DNA from: Leucobacter ruminantium
GTDB lineage: Bacteria > Actinomycetota > Actinomycetes > Actinomycetales > Microbacteriaceae
Reading direction: 5' to 3'
DNA length: 64,000 bases
NCBI RefSeq assembly: GCF_017565705.1
Contig: NZ_JAGDYL010000015.1
Location: forward strand, 35,316 to 99,315
Of this stretch, positions 9,725-18,462 are shown piece after piece. Both the position numbers and the translations under genes were made by a program. Every line of letters starts with the position of its first letter. The stretch's first letter is position 1. The notes under the pieces were generated by a model. That model was not told the origin of the DNA, searched no databases, and saw only the letters and a program-made list of their open reading frames with translations.

Positions 9725-10237
9725 CTACTCCGCGGCGATGCGCTCCTGCAGCGCGGCGTTCTTCTGCTCCACCATCTCCTCGAGCCCCTGCGCGTAGGAG
9801 TCCAGCTGCTTCGCGAGCTCGGGGTCGGAGGAGCCGAGGATGCGCGCGGCCAGCAGCCCGGCGTTCTTCGCACCGCCGATGCTGACGGTCGCGACAGGGA
9901 TCCCTCCAGGCATCTGCACGATCGAGAGCAGCGAATCGAGCCCGTCGAGCTTCGCGAGCGGCACCGGTACACCGATCACCGGCAGCGTGGTCATCGACGC
10001 GACCATGCCGGGCAGATGGGCAGCGCCGCCTGCGCCCGCGATGATCACCCGCAGGCCGCGGCCGGCCGCCTCATTCGCATAGGACACCATCTTGGCGGGC
10101 GTGCGGTGCGCGCTCACCACCTCGACCTCGTGCGCGATGCCGAAATCGCGGAGCACCTGCACCGCATCGCTCATCACATCGAAGTCGCTGTCGGAGCCCA
10201 TGATCACGCCGACGAGGGGGGATGCGGTTTCAGCCAT
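9725..10237 (-). CDS. purE: N5-carboxyaminoimidazole ribonucleotide mutase PurE
   Basis: PurE isomerises N5-CAIR to CAIR in de novo purine synthesis. The 170-residue product has the class I signature: [21 protein letters not shown] with the catalytic His, [11 protein letters not shown], and the C-terminal [19 protein letters not shown]. Its usual partner PurK lies 1.7 kb upstream on the same strand, but an oppositely oriented FHA gene separates them. Translation probably starts at ATG 10237 on a leaderless message. Confidence 0.97.
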   Translation of the reverse strand: MAETASPLVGVIMGSDSDFDVMSDAVQVLRDFGIAHEVEVVSAHRTPAKMVSYANEAAGRGLRVIIAGAGGAAHLPGMVASMTTLPVIGVPVPLAKLDGLDSLLSIVQMPGGIPVATVSIGGAKNAGLLAARILGSSDPELAKQLDSYAQGLEEMVEQKNAALQERIAAE

Positions 10238-10249
10238 GTCCCAATCGTA
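10238..10249 (-). promoter_or_regulatory. leaderless -10 element for purE
   Basis: On the minus strand TACGAT (plus 10244-10249) is followed by 6 nt and then the ATG of purE. No Shine-Dalgarno is visible. Confidence 0.5.
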
Positions 10250-10298
10250 GCGGTCGGGGGAGGGTGCTTCGGCTCGTCATCCAGACATCCCATTCACA

Positions 10299-10340
10299 CC
10301 GGCATCACCCGTGATTCACGCGATTCGCGAGTGATGTCGG
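10299..10340. repeat. inverted repeat in the purE-FHA divergent spacer
   Basis: CCGGCATCAC (10299-10308) pairs with GTGATGTCGG (10331-10340), with one G-U pair, and the inner bases 10310-10317 continue the stem imperfectly with 10322-10329. The element sits in a 248-bp divergent intergenic region, where a terminator would not be expected, so a regulatory hairpin or decayed repeat is possible. Confidence 0.5.
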
Positions 10341-10418
10341 TGCTGTTCGGTTTGGTGGCCGCGCATCGTCGCCCGCCCGTGCATCCCGTCCGAAGATGCA
10401 CCCCATACGCCGACCCCG

Positions 10419-10424
10419 TAAACT
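10419..10424 (+). promoter_or_regulatory. possible -10 element for the FHA gene
   Basis: TAAACT is the best -10-like hexamer upstream of the FHA gene, about 55 nt before its start. No convincing -35 hexamer is seen. Confidence 0.3.
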
Positions 10425-10485
10425 GTCCACGTCAGATCATCGCCGATCGCGGCTGTGCCGCGTCGGGAGCGAGTGGAGAATGCCC

Positions 10486-11835
10486 ATGGCACAGTTCGCC
10501 CAGCAGCCGCCGCCGTGGGAACAGCCCGAGAACCAGGGCCGACCGCCTGCTCAGCAGCAGTTCCCTCCGCCCCCGCCGATGCCGCAGCAGCCCGGCGCGT
10601 CTCAGATGCCTCAGCAGCCCGTCGCGCCGCCGATGCCGCCCCCTCCCCCGCAAATGCCCTCGCCGCCGATGCCCGCAGGGCAGCAACAGCAGCCGTACCA
10701 GCAACAGCAACAGCAGCACCACCAGCAGCAGCAGCCGAACTATCAGCAGCAGCCGTACCAGCAGAGCATGCCGCAGACACCGCCGATGCCGCCGATGCCC
10801 TCCGCGCCGATGCCGCCTGCGCCACCCGCACGGCAGAGCGCACCCCCGAACCCTCCGGCACCGCCGCGGGGCTTCCAGCAGCCGCTTCCACCGCAGGGCT
10901 TCCAGCAGCACCCGCAGTTCACGCAGGCGTCCCCTCCCCCGCCCCCGCAGCCTGCCCCGCAGCAACCGACGCCGCCGCAACCGCAGGGCTTCCCCGCATA
11001 CCAGGTCGCTCAGCCTCTCGCACCCCCGCCCCGCCCCTCGGCCTTCTCCGGCCCCGCAGGGCAGCGTCGTGTGCAGCCCGCCCGCCCGCTGGGCGAGACG
11101 CAGCCGCCGCCCTCCGACATCCCGCTGGTGCTCCCGGGGCCTGAACTCGGCGCAGTGAGGCCCGAGCCGCTCCCCGAGGCGGCCGAACCCGGCCCCGTGC
11201 CCTCCGTCGAGCCCGCCGAGCAACCGGTGGCCGCAGCCGTACCGGAGGCGCCGTCCGCGCAGGAGATACCGCCCGCGCAGGAGGCACCTCCCGCGCAGGA
11301 GACACCTCCCGCGCAGGAAACACCGCCCGCGCCGACCGAGGCCGTGCACGCCCCGCCGCCTGCTGCTGAGAACGTCGAGCCGGCCCACCGCGAACCTGCA
11401 TCCGCACCTGCCCCCGTACCGGCGCCCGCATCGGTCTCCGATCCCTACGACGACGAGGAGTTCGAAGCCACCATCGTCGTGCCCCGCGCCAAGACGGCGA
11501 CGCGGTGGAAACTCATCGATCTCGACGGCACCGCCTACCCGTTGCACGCCTCGAACGTGCTCGGTCGCAGACCCGCACCCAAGGACGCACCGGAGCAGGC
11601 GCAACTCGTCTCGCTCTCCGACGCCGAGCGGGTGCTCTCGCGCACCCACGCCCTGCTCGAGGTCGACGCCGACGGACTTTGGGTCACCGACCTCGACTCC
11701 ACGAACGGCACCGACCTGGTCGACGCCGACGGCGGCATGGTCGAGTGCGAACCGCGGGAACGCACCGCCGTCGCCGCGGGTTTCAGCCTCAGCCTCGGCG
11801 GCAGGCTGGTCTCGTTCGAGGGCCCGACAGACTGA
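10486..11835 (+). CDS. FHA-domain protein with long Pro/Gln-rich N-terminus
   Basis: The 449-residue product has two parts. Residues 1 to about 320 are low-complexity Pro, Gln, Met and Ala, with runs such as QQQQQQHH and tandem (A/E)PPAQET units near the middle. The C-terminal 110 residues form a forkhead-associated domain, which binds phosphothreonine peptides: GRRP, LSRTHALLEV (the S-x-x-H core) and LDSTNGTDLV. No membrane segment is seen. ATG 10486 has GGAG at a good distance (10475-10478); ATG 10480 is too close to it. It probably reads Ser/Thr kinase signalling, and the disordered part may act as a scaffold. No kinase gene is in the window. It separates purE from purK. Confidence 0.85.
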   Translation: MAQFAQQPPPWEQPENQGRPPAQQQFPPPPPMPQQPGASQMPQQPVAPPMPPPPPQMPSPPMPAGQQQQPYQQQQQQHHQQQQPNYQQQPYQQSMPQTPPMPPMPSAPMPPAPPARQSAPPNPPAPPRGFQQPLPPQGFQQHPQFTQASPPPPPQPAPQQPTPPQPQGFPAYQVAQPLAPPPRPSAFSGPAGQRRVQPARPLGETQPPPSDIPLVLPGPELGAVRPEPLPEAAEPGPVPSVEPAEQPVAAAVPEAPSAQEIPPAQEAPPAQETPPAQETPPAPTEAVHAPPPAAENVEPAHREPASAPAPVPAPASVSDPYDDEEFEATIVVPRAKTATRWKLIDLDGTAYPLHASNVLGRRPAPKDAPEQAQLVSLSDAERVLSRTHALLEVDADGLWVTDLDSTNGTDLVDADGGMVECEPRERTAVAAGFSLSLGGRLVSFEGPTD

Positions 11836-11867
11836 GCCGCGCGGAAGCGCGGAGGATCCCTCGCGAG

Positions 11868-11901
11868 ACGGGTTCCGCGAGGGATCCCTCGCGGAACCCG
11901 T
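11868..11901. terminator. perfect 34-bp palindrome, bidirectional terminator
   Basis: Bases 11868-11901 equal their own reverse complement, centred on GAGGGATCCCTC. The element lies between the convergent FHA and purK genes, so it can end both transcripts. A partial extra copy of the core (GGATCCCTCGC) lies at 11853-11864. Confidence 0.8.
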
Positions 11902-11913
11902 GCCGCACCAGGC

Positions 11914-13062
11914 TCAGGCGAAAGCCTCCGCAGCAGCCCGCGCCTCGGCGAGCACAGCCTCGAGATCGTCGCCCGTCACCGTGACATGCCCCACCTTGCG
12001 GCCCGGCCGAGGCTGCTTGTCGTAGCTGTGCACCTTCGCGCGGGAATGCTCCGCGAGCACGGTCGTGTAACGCACCGGCATGGGGCCCTCCTCGGGCCCG
12101 CCGAGCACATTCACCATCACCGCGGCGGGCGCGGTCATCGAGGTGTCGCCGAGCGGCAGGTCGGCGACCGCGCGCAGATGCTGCTCGAACTGGCTGGTCA
12201 CCGAACCCTCGATCGAGAAGTGGCCCGAGTTGTGCGGACGCATCGCCAGCTCGTTCACGAGCACGCGCCCGTCTCGTGTCTCGAACATCTCGACCGCGAG
12301 CACCCCGGTCACTCGCACGCCCTCGGCGACGGCGGCGCCGATGCGGGCTGCCTCGTCGAGGGTCTCCGGGTTCGCCACGGGAGCCGGCGCGATGACCTCC
12401 GCGCAGACGCCGTCGCGCTGGATGGTCTCGACGACCGGCCAGGTGCGGCTCTCGCCACTCGGGCGGCGCGCCACGAGCTGCGAGAGCTCGCGCACGAAAT
12501 CGACGAGCTCCTCGACCAGCAGGCGGCCTCCTCGGCCGTCTTCGGCGAGCGCGGTGAACCAGTCGCGCACCTCATCGGCCTGCGACACGACGCGCACTCC
12601 CTTGCCGTCGTAGCCGCCGCGAGCGGTCTTCACGACCGCGCGACCGCCGTGCTCGTCGATGAAGCGCTGCAGCTCGGCCTCGTCGGCAACGGCGGCCCAG
12701 GCGGGCACGGGCACGCCGAGCTCTCCGAGCTTCTCGCGCATGAGGATCTTGTCCTGCGCGTACTGCAGTGCGTCGGGGCGGGGGTGCACGGCCTTGCCCC
12801 GGCGCTCGAGTTCGCGCAGGATCTCGCCCGGAACGTGCTCGTGGTCGAAGGTGACCACGTCTACCGTGTCGGCGAAGGCGTAGACCGTCTCGGGGTCGCG
12901 GTAGTCGCCGACGGCGTCAGCGGCACGGGCCGCGCTCGATCCCTCGACCTCGGCCAGCACGCTGATGCGCAGGCCCAGGTGAATCGCAGGGGGCACCATC
13001 ATGCGGGCCAGCTGCCCGCCCCCGATGACGCCGATGCTGATGCTGCCGCTCTCCAGACCCAT
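11914..13062 (-). CDS. purK: 5-(carboxyamino)imidazole ribonucleotide synthase PurK
   Basis: PurK uses ATP and bicarbonate to carboxylate AIR to N5-CAIR, the substrate of PurE. The 382-residue ATP-grasp protein shows the Rossmann start GVIGGGQLARMM, DHEHVPGEIL, the ATP-grasp loop KTARGGYDGKG, and NELAMRPHNSGHFSIEGSVTSQFEQHLRA near the metal site. Length matches the family. ATG 13062 has no strong Shine-Dalgarno. PurE lies on the same strand further downstream but beyond the opposing FHA gene and the palindromic terminator, so the two are not one operon. Confidence 0.96.
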   Translation of the reverse strand: MGLESGSISIGVIGGGQLARMMVPPAIHLGLRISVLAEVEGSSAARAADAVGDYRDPETVYAFADTVDVVTFDHEHVPGEILRELERRGKAVHPRPDALQYAQDKILMREKLGELGVPVPAWAAVADEAELQRFIDEHGGRAVVKTARGGYDGKGVRVVSQADEVRDWFTALAEDGRGGRLLVEELVDFVRELSQLVARRPSGESRTWPVVETIQRDGVCAEVIAPAPVANPETLDEAARIGAAVAEGVRVTGVLAVEMFETRDGRVLVNELAMRPHNSGHFSIEGSVTSQFEQHLRAVADLPLGDTSMTAPAAVMVNVLGGPEEGPMPVRYTTVLAEHSRAKVHSYDKQPRPGRKVGHVTVTGDDLEAVLAEARAAAEAFA

Positions 13063-13123
13063 GGCTTCTATTCTGCCCTACCGGGCTCCGCCGGCTGATG
13101 AGCCTGTCGCGCCACCCGAATCA

Positions 13124-13139
13124 GTTGACGCTAGTCAAC
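13124..13139. promoter_or_regulatory. MarR-type operator 1 of the MFS-MarR operon
   Basis: GTTGAC-GCTA-GTCAAC is a perfect inverted repeat overlapping the -35 hexamer. An identical-arm site lies exactly 28 bp further on (centre to centre). Confidence 0.75.
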
Positions 13140-13153
13140 CATCGCGATATAGT
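13125..13153 (+). promoter_or_regulatory. sigma-70-like promoter of the MFS-MarR operon
   Basis: TTGACG (13125-13130) and TATAGT (13148-13153) are separated by 17 bp, close to consensus. The start of transcription would fall near 13160, inside the second operator, leaving a leader of about 130 nt. Confidence 0.75.
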
Positions 13154-13167
13154 TGACAACTGTCAAC
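13152..13167. promoter_or_regulatory. MarR-type operator 2
   Basis: GTTGAC-AACT-GTCAAC repeats the arms and spacing of operator 1 and covers the end of the -10 element and the expected transcription start. A bound repressor on the two sites would block polymerase. Confidence 0.75.
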
Positions 13168-13291
13168 GAATCGGGCGCTCCGACATCGACATCCGGCGCC
13201 AACCCCCGGCACCCGATGCCCGCGCCCGGCAGCCGCGCGAGAGGGATCCCTCGCCCCCGCGCATCGCACACCCCGACCCGAAAGAGCCTCT

Positions 13292-15130
13292 ATGACCTCG
13301 ACCACAGCGCAGACCGCAGACGCGGGCGTGCTCACCGGCCGCGCGAAGAACCTCGCGCTCACCGGCCTCTTCCTCAGCATGGCCGTCTCCATGCTCTCGA
13401 TGTCGGTCGTCGGCACCTCGATGCCGATCATCATCGCCGACATCGGCGGCAACCAGGCCGCCTTCACCTGGGTGATGACCGCGACCATGCTCGCGAGCGC
13501 CATCACGACGCCCATCTGGGGCAAGCTCGCCGACCTCACCAGCAAGAAGGTGCTGCTGCAGCTCTCGCTGATCGTGTTCGTGCTGGGCTCCGCCGCGGCG
13601 GGCCTCGCGCACGATCCCACGTGGCTCATCACCTCGCGCGTCTTCCAGGGCGTCGGCGCGGGCGGCCTCGGCGCGCTCGGCCAGATCGTGCTCGCCGAGA
13701 TCATCAGCCCCCGCGAGCGCGGCAAGTACATGGGCATCATGGGCGCCATCATGGCGGTCTCGACCGTCGGCGGCCCGCTGCTCGGCGGCTGGATCACGGA
13801 CGCCGCCGGCTGGCGCTGGAACTTCTACGTCTCCGTGCCGATCGCGATCGTCGCGATCGTCGTGCTGCAGCGCACGCTCCACCTGCAGACGCTCAGGCGC
13901 AAGGTGACGATCGACTACTGGGGCGCCGTGCTCATCTCGGCCGGCTTCTCGAGCCTGCTCATCTGGGTGACGCTCGGCGGCCAGGAGTTCGACTGGTGGT
14001 CGCTCCCGACGCTCGTGATGGTGGGCGGCGGGCTGCTGCTGCTCGTCATCGCCGTGATCGTCGAGCTGCGCGTCGAGGAGCCGCTGATCCCGATGCACCT
14101 GTTCAAGAACCGCACCTTCACGATGGCCGTGATCGCCTCGATCGCCGTCGGCCTCGCGATGTTCGGCACCTCGGTGTTCCTCGGCCAGTACATGCAGCTG
14201 GCCCGGGGCAAGACCCCGACCGAGTCGGGCCTGCTCACGATTCCGATGATGGCGGGCGTGCTGCTCGCCTCGACCGTCGTGGGCCAGATCATCTCGCGCA
14301 CCGGCAAATGGAAGCGCTACATGGTCGCGGGCTCGTTCGTCCTGCTCGCGGGCCTCGTGATGATGGGGCAGCTGCGCTACGACACGTCGTTCTGGTATGT
14401 GGGCGTCTCGATGTTCATCCTCGGCGCCGGCGTCGGCATGTGCATGCAGAACCTCGTGCTCGTCGTGCAGAACACCGTGTCGCCGAACGAACTCGGTGTC
14501 TCGAGCTCGGCCGTCACCTTCTTCCGCACCATCGGCGGCACGGCCGGCATGTCGGCCATGGGCGCGATGCTCTCGCAGCAGGTGATCGAGTTCATCAAGG
14601 AGGGGCTGGCGGCGCTCGCCAAGACGAATCCGGCCGCGATGGCCGGAGCCGACAAGCTGTCGGGAGGCACGATCCCCAAGATCGCCGAGCTCCCTGCCCC
14701 GATCCGCACCGTCGTCGAGGACGCCTACGGCCATGGCATCGGCGATGTGTTCCTCGCTGCGTCACCGGTCGCGATCGTCGCCATCATCGCCATCATGTTC
14801 ATCCCGAACATCCCGCTCAGCTCGAAGAGCGCGGCCCAGCAGCGAGCCGAGCTGCAGCGCGAGGCGGCCGCCGGCTCGGAGGCCACGGGAACCGTCACTC
14901 CGCAGTTCTTCGATGCCGCGGTCGAGGCGGCTACGGGTCAGATCCCGGTCGTCGCGGGCCGGCTGCCCGGCGAGGGATCGGCCTCGGCCGGCGAGGGGGC
15001 GGACGCGGGCGAGGGATCCGCGCGCGCGACTTCGGGGTCGAGTGCCGGCGCGGGCGAGGGATCCGCAGCCGCCGGCCGCCCGGATCCGCGCGACCCGGGT
15101 GCAGCCGGCTCCGCCGGGTCGGACCGCTAG
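13292..15130 (+). CDS. DHA2-type MFS multidrug exporter
   Basis: A 612-residue membrane protein with about 14 transmembrane helices, fitting the EmrB/QacA (DHA2) class of proton-coupled drug exporters. Visible landmarks are the loop after helix 2 (PIWGKLADLTSKK), the helix-5 motif GPLLGGWITDAAGWRWNFYVSVPIA, and SGLLTIPMMAGVLLAS. The last 80 residues are a hydrophilic tail with repeated GEGS units coded by GAGGGATC-type DNA, beyond the usual end of the family. It begins at ATG 13292 after a weak purine stretch. The MarR gene follows 9 bp downstream, and two matched operators precede the promoter, so autoregulated control by that MarR is the simplest reading. Substrates are unknown. Confidence 0.9.
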   Translation: MTSTTAQTADAGVLTGRAKNLALTGLFLSMAVSMLSMSVVGTSMPIIIADIGGNQAAFTWVMTATMLASAITTPIWGKLADLTSKKVLLQLSLIVFVLGSAAAGLAHDPTWLITSRVFQGVGAGGLGALGQIVLAEIISPRERGKYMGIMGAIMAVSTVGGPLLGGWITDAAGWRWNFYVSVPIAIVAIVVLQRTLHLQTLRRKVTIDYWGAVLISAGFSSLLIWVTLGGQEFDWWSLPTLVMVGGGLLLLVIAVIVELRVEEPLIPMHLFKNRTFTMAVIASIAVGLAMFGTSVFLGQYMQLARGKTPTESGLLTIPMMAGVLLASTVVGQIISRTGKWKRYMVAGSFVLLAGLVMMGQLRYDTSFWYVGVSMFILGAGVGMCMQNLVLVVQNTVSPNELGVSSSAVTFFRTIGGTAGMSAMGAMLSQQVIEFIKEGLAALAKTNPAAMAGADKLSGGTIPKIAELPAPIRTVVEDAYGHGIGDVFLAASPVAIVAIIAIMFIPNIPLSSKSAAQQRAELQREAAAGSEATGTVTPQFFDAAVEAATGQIPVVAGRLPGEGSASAGEGADAGEGSARATSGSSAGAGEGSAAAGRPDPRDPGAAGSAGSDR

Positions 15131-15139
15131 GATCTGAGC

Positions 15140-15712
15140 GTGCACACGCAGAGCGACTCGTCCCCGCACCGGCCGGATGCGGGGGCGAGCGCCGCATCCG
15201 CCTCGAAGGAGGAGCAGATCTCGGCGATCATCTCCGAGTTCTCGGAGGTCTTCGCCTTCGCTCGCAGCCGCTGGACGAGTTTCGCGAATGAGATCCACCC
15301 CGATCTCAAGGGCGTCGGGATGATGGTGATGCAGCTGGTGCTGAAGAAGGGTCCCGTCACCGCGACCGGCCTCAGCCAGATGCTCGACATGGACAAGGCT
15401 CTCGTGAGCCGCCAGGTCGCGAAGTTACGCGAGCTCGGCTTCGTGGAGACGGAGCCGGCCCCCGAGGATCGACGGGTGGTACTGCTCACCGCCACACCCA
15501 TGGCGGACGAGCTGATCGAGCAGCTGCGCGAGCGCTGGGCGCACCTCTACCACGAACGCTTCGGAGACTGGAGCGTCGAGGATCTCGCGCAGCTGCGCGC
15601 GGGCCTGCACCGCTTCAACTCGTCGGCGCACGACGTGCGCGTCGAGGGCCCGGCGGGGCGCTGCGCCCGCGATCACGGCGGCGGGCACGGCGGCGGAGAG
15701 GCGCGCGGCTAG
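15140..15712 (+). CDS. MarR-family transcriptional regulator
   Basis: A 190-residue regulator with a winged helix at about residues 45-135: MVMQLVLKKGPVTATGLSQ, then the recognition helix DKALVSRQVAKLRELG and the wing EPAPEDRRVVLLTAT. The first 25 and last 30 residues (HGGGHGGG) look disordered. The GTG start lies 9 bp after the exporter gene, in one operon. It most likely represses the operon through the GTTGAC-N4-GTCAAC pair at 13124-13167 and is released by a drug-like ligand. Confidence 0.9.
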   Translation: MHTQSDSSPHRPDAGASAASASKEEQISAIISEFSEVFAFARSRWTSFANEIHPDLKGVGMMVMQLVLKKGPVTATGLSQMLDMDKALVSRQVAKLRELGFVETEPAPEDRRVVLLTATPMADELIEQLRERWAHLYHERFGDWSVEDLAQLRAGLHRFNSSAHDVRVEGPAGRCARDHGGGHGGGEARG

Positions 15713-15749
15713 GCGGGCTCGGTGCCGCGACAACGCGCCGCGCACGTAC

Positions 15750-18293
15750 CTAATCCGACTCGAGCGGCACGAGACGCATGGCCGTGGCGCGTTCGACCGC
15801 AGCGGTGCGGCTCGTGACCCTGAGCTTGCGATAGATCCCGCGCAGGTGGAACTTCACCGTGTTCTCCGTGATGAAGCACTGCTCGGCGATGCCCGACACC
15901 GTGAGCCCGGTGGCGAGCGCGCCGAGCGTGCGCAGCTCGGCCTTCGTGAGCGGTTCGAAGGTCTCGGTGCGCAGGGTCTCGGGGAGACGGGCGACCTCGT
16001 CGACGAGGTCGATCGCCCCCGCTCCGCGCGCGGCTGCGGCGAGCTGCACGAGACGGTCGTAGGGGACCGTGCCGAGCAGCAGCCGCAGGCCGAGTCGGCG
16101 CATGACGTCTCCGGCCTCGGCGAAGCAGTCGATCGCGGTCTCCGTCTCCCCGCGCGCCCAGTGAGCCGCCGCCTCGATGAGCAGCGCCTCGACCCGCTGC
16201 CGCTGCGTGACCGCGGAGAGGGATCCGACGCGGCGCAGAGCGCCCTCGGCTTCGCCGCGGTAGAGCAGCAGCGTCGCGGAAGCCAGGGAGACATCGGGGT
16301 GCGGCAGCGGCAGCGTCTCGAGCACCCGCTCCGCCTCCGCGTAGTCGCCGAGTCGCACGCTCAGCCGCGCCGCGAACGCCGCGAGCGAGCAGCGCAGGGT
16401 GAAGGTCGACGGCATGCCGCCCTGCGCCGAGGCGCGCCGGTGCTCGATCGCCTCGAGCGCGGCGCGCGGCCCCTCGAGCACTTCGAGCGCCTGCGCCTCG
16501 GCGACGATCATCAGCGGCCAGTGCTCGAGCCTGTTCAGCACGGCGAGCCCCGGGTCGAGCGCGCCCAGGGCCTCCTCTGCGTCGCCCCGCTCGGTCGCGA
16601 TCAGGGCCGCGCTCATCACCGCGTTGAACCCGCTGAACTGAGGGGCGTCGACCCCGAGAGCCGCACGCTGTTCCTCGGCCCGCCTCATGTGGTCCTCCGC
16701 AGCACGCAGATCCCCCGAGAGCGCGGTCACCAGGGTGAGCCCGTTCCACGCCCGCACCTCCTCGATGCGGTTCTCGAAGCGCGCGGCGACATCGACGGCC
16801 TGCTGATAGTTGCGCCGCCCGAGCTCCAGGTCGCCGCCGACCAGACCGGCTGCGCCGAGCGCGGAGAAGAGCAGCGGGAAGGTGAAGCGGTAGCCCGCCA
16901 TGCGGGTCTCGGGCACCTGGGCGATGCGCTCCTCCGCATCGCGGCTAATGCGCAGTGCCTCAGCCCCGTCGCCGCGCATCCTCTCGGCTGCGATCAGCAG
17001 GCCGATGGCGGCGATGTTCTGCTCGTAGTTGCCCTCGCGCAGCTCGCTCCGGATCCCTGCCCGCAACCAGCGGAAGAGCTGCGCCATGCGCTGCTCAGGC
17101 ACCTCGACACCCGGGCCCATGAGGAAGACGACCGCACCGGTCAGCACCGGCTGCTCGCGGAGCACATCGTCGGGAATGCGGAGCAGGCGCGGCACCACCC
17201 CGCCGTCGGGTCTCACGACCTCGAGGAAGTAGCGGGCCATCAGCCGCGAGACACCGTCGTACTCCTCAGCGTCGAGCAGCTGGATCGCGGCGGCGGCCGG
17301 ATCGTCGCGGCCGAGGTCGGCCGCGTGCCGCAGGCGGATGTCGCGCATCTCGTCGCCGAGCTCCTGCAGCGCGAGCGTGCGGAGCGGCCCCGCCAGCCCG
17401 CCGTGGCAGCGATAGCGCGACGTGTACTCCCATAGGCTCTCCTGCAGCAGTCCCTGCTCGCACAGCTCGCGCACGATGCGCTCGGCGCGGTCCACCTCGC
17501 AGTCGAGCACCTCCGTCAGCACCTCGATGCTGATGTCGGGGCACAGCACCGCGGTCAGCAGCGCGCGCTTGGCCCCGGGCATCTCGATGCCCTCGAGATG
17601 CTGTCGGCCGAACACGGCGAGGGTGCGCGCGCTGTCGCGCGGCGCGATGCCCTCGGACATCTGCTGCAGCGTCGAGCGCATGATCACGGGCCACCCGTGC
17701 GAACGGCGGTGCAGCCTCGCGACATGATCCTGCTGCGAGACGCCGTAGAGGGCAGCGAGCTCCAGGCTCTCCTCCTCGGAGAACGCCAACTCGTCTCCCG
17801 AGAGCAGGGTGACGCCGATGCGGCTGCTCACGAGCGGGCCGTCGAGCGAGGTGAAGCGCCGCCCCAGCACCACGAGGTGGAGCCGGCCGCTGCGCTCGAG
17901 CAGGCGAGAGAGTGCGAGGTCGAGATCGCCCGACGTGACGTGCTGGTAGTCGTCGAGCAGCAGCACGGTGCTGCGGTCGAGCGACGAGAGGATGCGGTCG
18001 ACGTCATCGCGCAGCTGAGCCTGGTCGCGGCGCCTGGCGTCGCCGCCGAGGGCTTCGTGGATGCGCTGCCAGATGAGACGCGGATCGGCGTCGCGCTCGA
18101 GCGGCCGCACCCATCGGACGCCGACCCCCGAGCCCCGCAGTCCGTCCGTCCAGTGGATGGCCGCGGTGGTCTTCCCGAACCCGGCCGGGGCCCTGAGCAG
18201 GGTCAGCGGCGACAGGTCGTCGGGCGAAGCGGCGAGGCGATCACTGATCCTGCCGCGGGGAAGCGCGAGGAAGCGCAGGACTGGTGTGCTCAT
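15750..18293 (-). CDS. large LuxR-family (MalT/LAL-type) regulator
   Basis: The 847-residue protein has a STAND-type ATPase at its N-terminus (LLRAPAGFGKTTAAIHW as Walker A, TVLLLDDYQHV as Walker B), a long helical TPR-like middle, and a C-terminal LuxR helix-turn-helix: LTKAELRTLGALATGL, VSGIAEQCFITENTVKFHLR, IYRKLRVTSRTAAVERA. This is the MalT layout of ATP-dependent activators that oligomerise on binding a small molecule. The start ATG 18293 sits right after GAGGAGGAG; an upstream GTG at 18374 would add 27 residues. Its targets are unknown. It is convergent with the MarR gene, and the phosphonate genes end 169 bp upstream on the same strand. Confidence 0.87.
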   Translation of the reverse strand: MSTPVLRFLALPRGRISDRLAASPDDLSPLTLLRAPAGFGKTTAAIHWTDGLRGSGVGVRWVRPLERDADPRLIWQRIHEALGGDARRRDQAQLRDDVDRILSSLDRSTVLLLDDYQHVTSGDLDLALSRLLERSGRLHLVVLGRRFTSLDGPLVSSRIGVTLLSGDELAFSEEESLELAALYGVSQQDHVARLHRRSHGWPVIMRSTLQQMSEGIAPRDSARTLAVFGRQHLEGIEMPGAKRALLTAVLCPDISIEVLTEVLDCEVDRAERIVRELCEQGLLQESLWEYTSRYRCHGGLAGPLRTLALQELGDEMRDIRLRHAADLGRDDPAAAAIQLLDAEEYDGVSRLMARYFLEVVRPDGGVVPRLLRIPDDVLREQPVLTGAVVFLMGPGVEVPEQRMAQLFRWLRAGIRSELREGNYEQNIAAIGLLIAAERMRGDGAEALRISRDAEERIAQVPETRMAGYRFTFPLLFSALGAAGLVGGDLELGRRNYQQAVDVAARFENRIEEVRAWNGLTLVTALSGDLRAAEDHMRRAEEQRAALGVDAPQFSGFNAVMSAALIATERGDAEEALGALDPGLAVLNRLEHWPLMIVAEAQALEVLEGPRAALEAIEHRRASAQGGMPSTFTLRCSLAAFAARLSVRLGDYAEAERVLETLPLPHPDVSLASATLLLYRGEAEGALRRVGSLSAVTQRQRVEALLIEAAAHWARGETETAIDCFAEAGDVMRRLGLRLLLGTVPYDRLVQLAAAARGAGAIDLVDEVARLPETLRTETFEPLTKAELRTLGALATGLTVSGIAEQCFITENTVKFHLRGIYRKLRVTSRTAAVERATAMRLVPLESD

Positions 18294-18462
18294 CTCCTCC
18301 TCGCCCCGCCCGGTTCCCGTCGGCGTCTCCCCGTTACCGCCGACCACCGAGTCTTCTTCGTGGTGCTTCCCCACCGAGCAGTCTACCGCGGGCGCGCGGG
18401 CGAAGGCGTGCTCGCACGCGCACGGATCGGTGCGCGCCGATACGCGCGGAGCAGTGAGGCGT

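Noticed and set aside
10680..10780. CAG-rich repeats as a possible CRISPR or microsatellite array
   Set aside because: They code in frame for Gln/Pro tracts of the FHA protein, with no spacer-repeat structure.
13168..13291. Riboswitch in the 130-nt leader of the exporter gene
   Set aside because: Apart from one GAGGGATCCCTC palindrome no conserved riboswitch core is visible, and the MarR operators already explain regulation.
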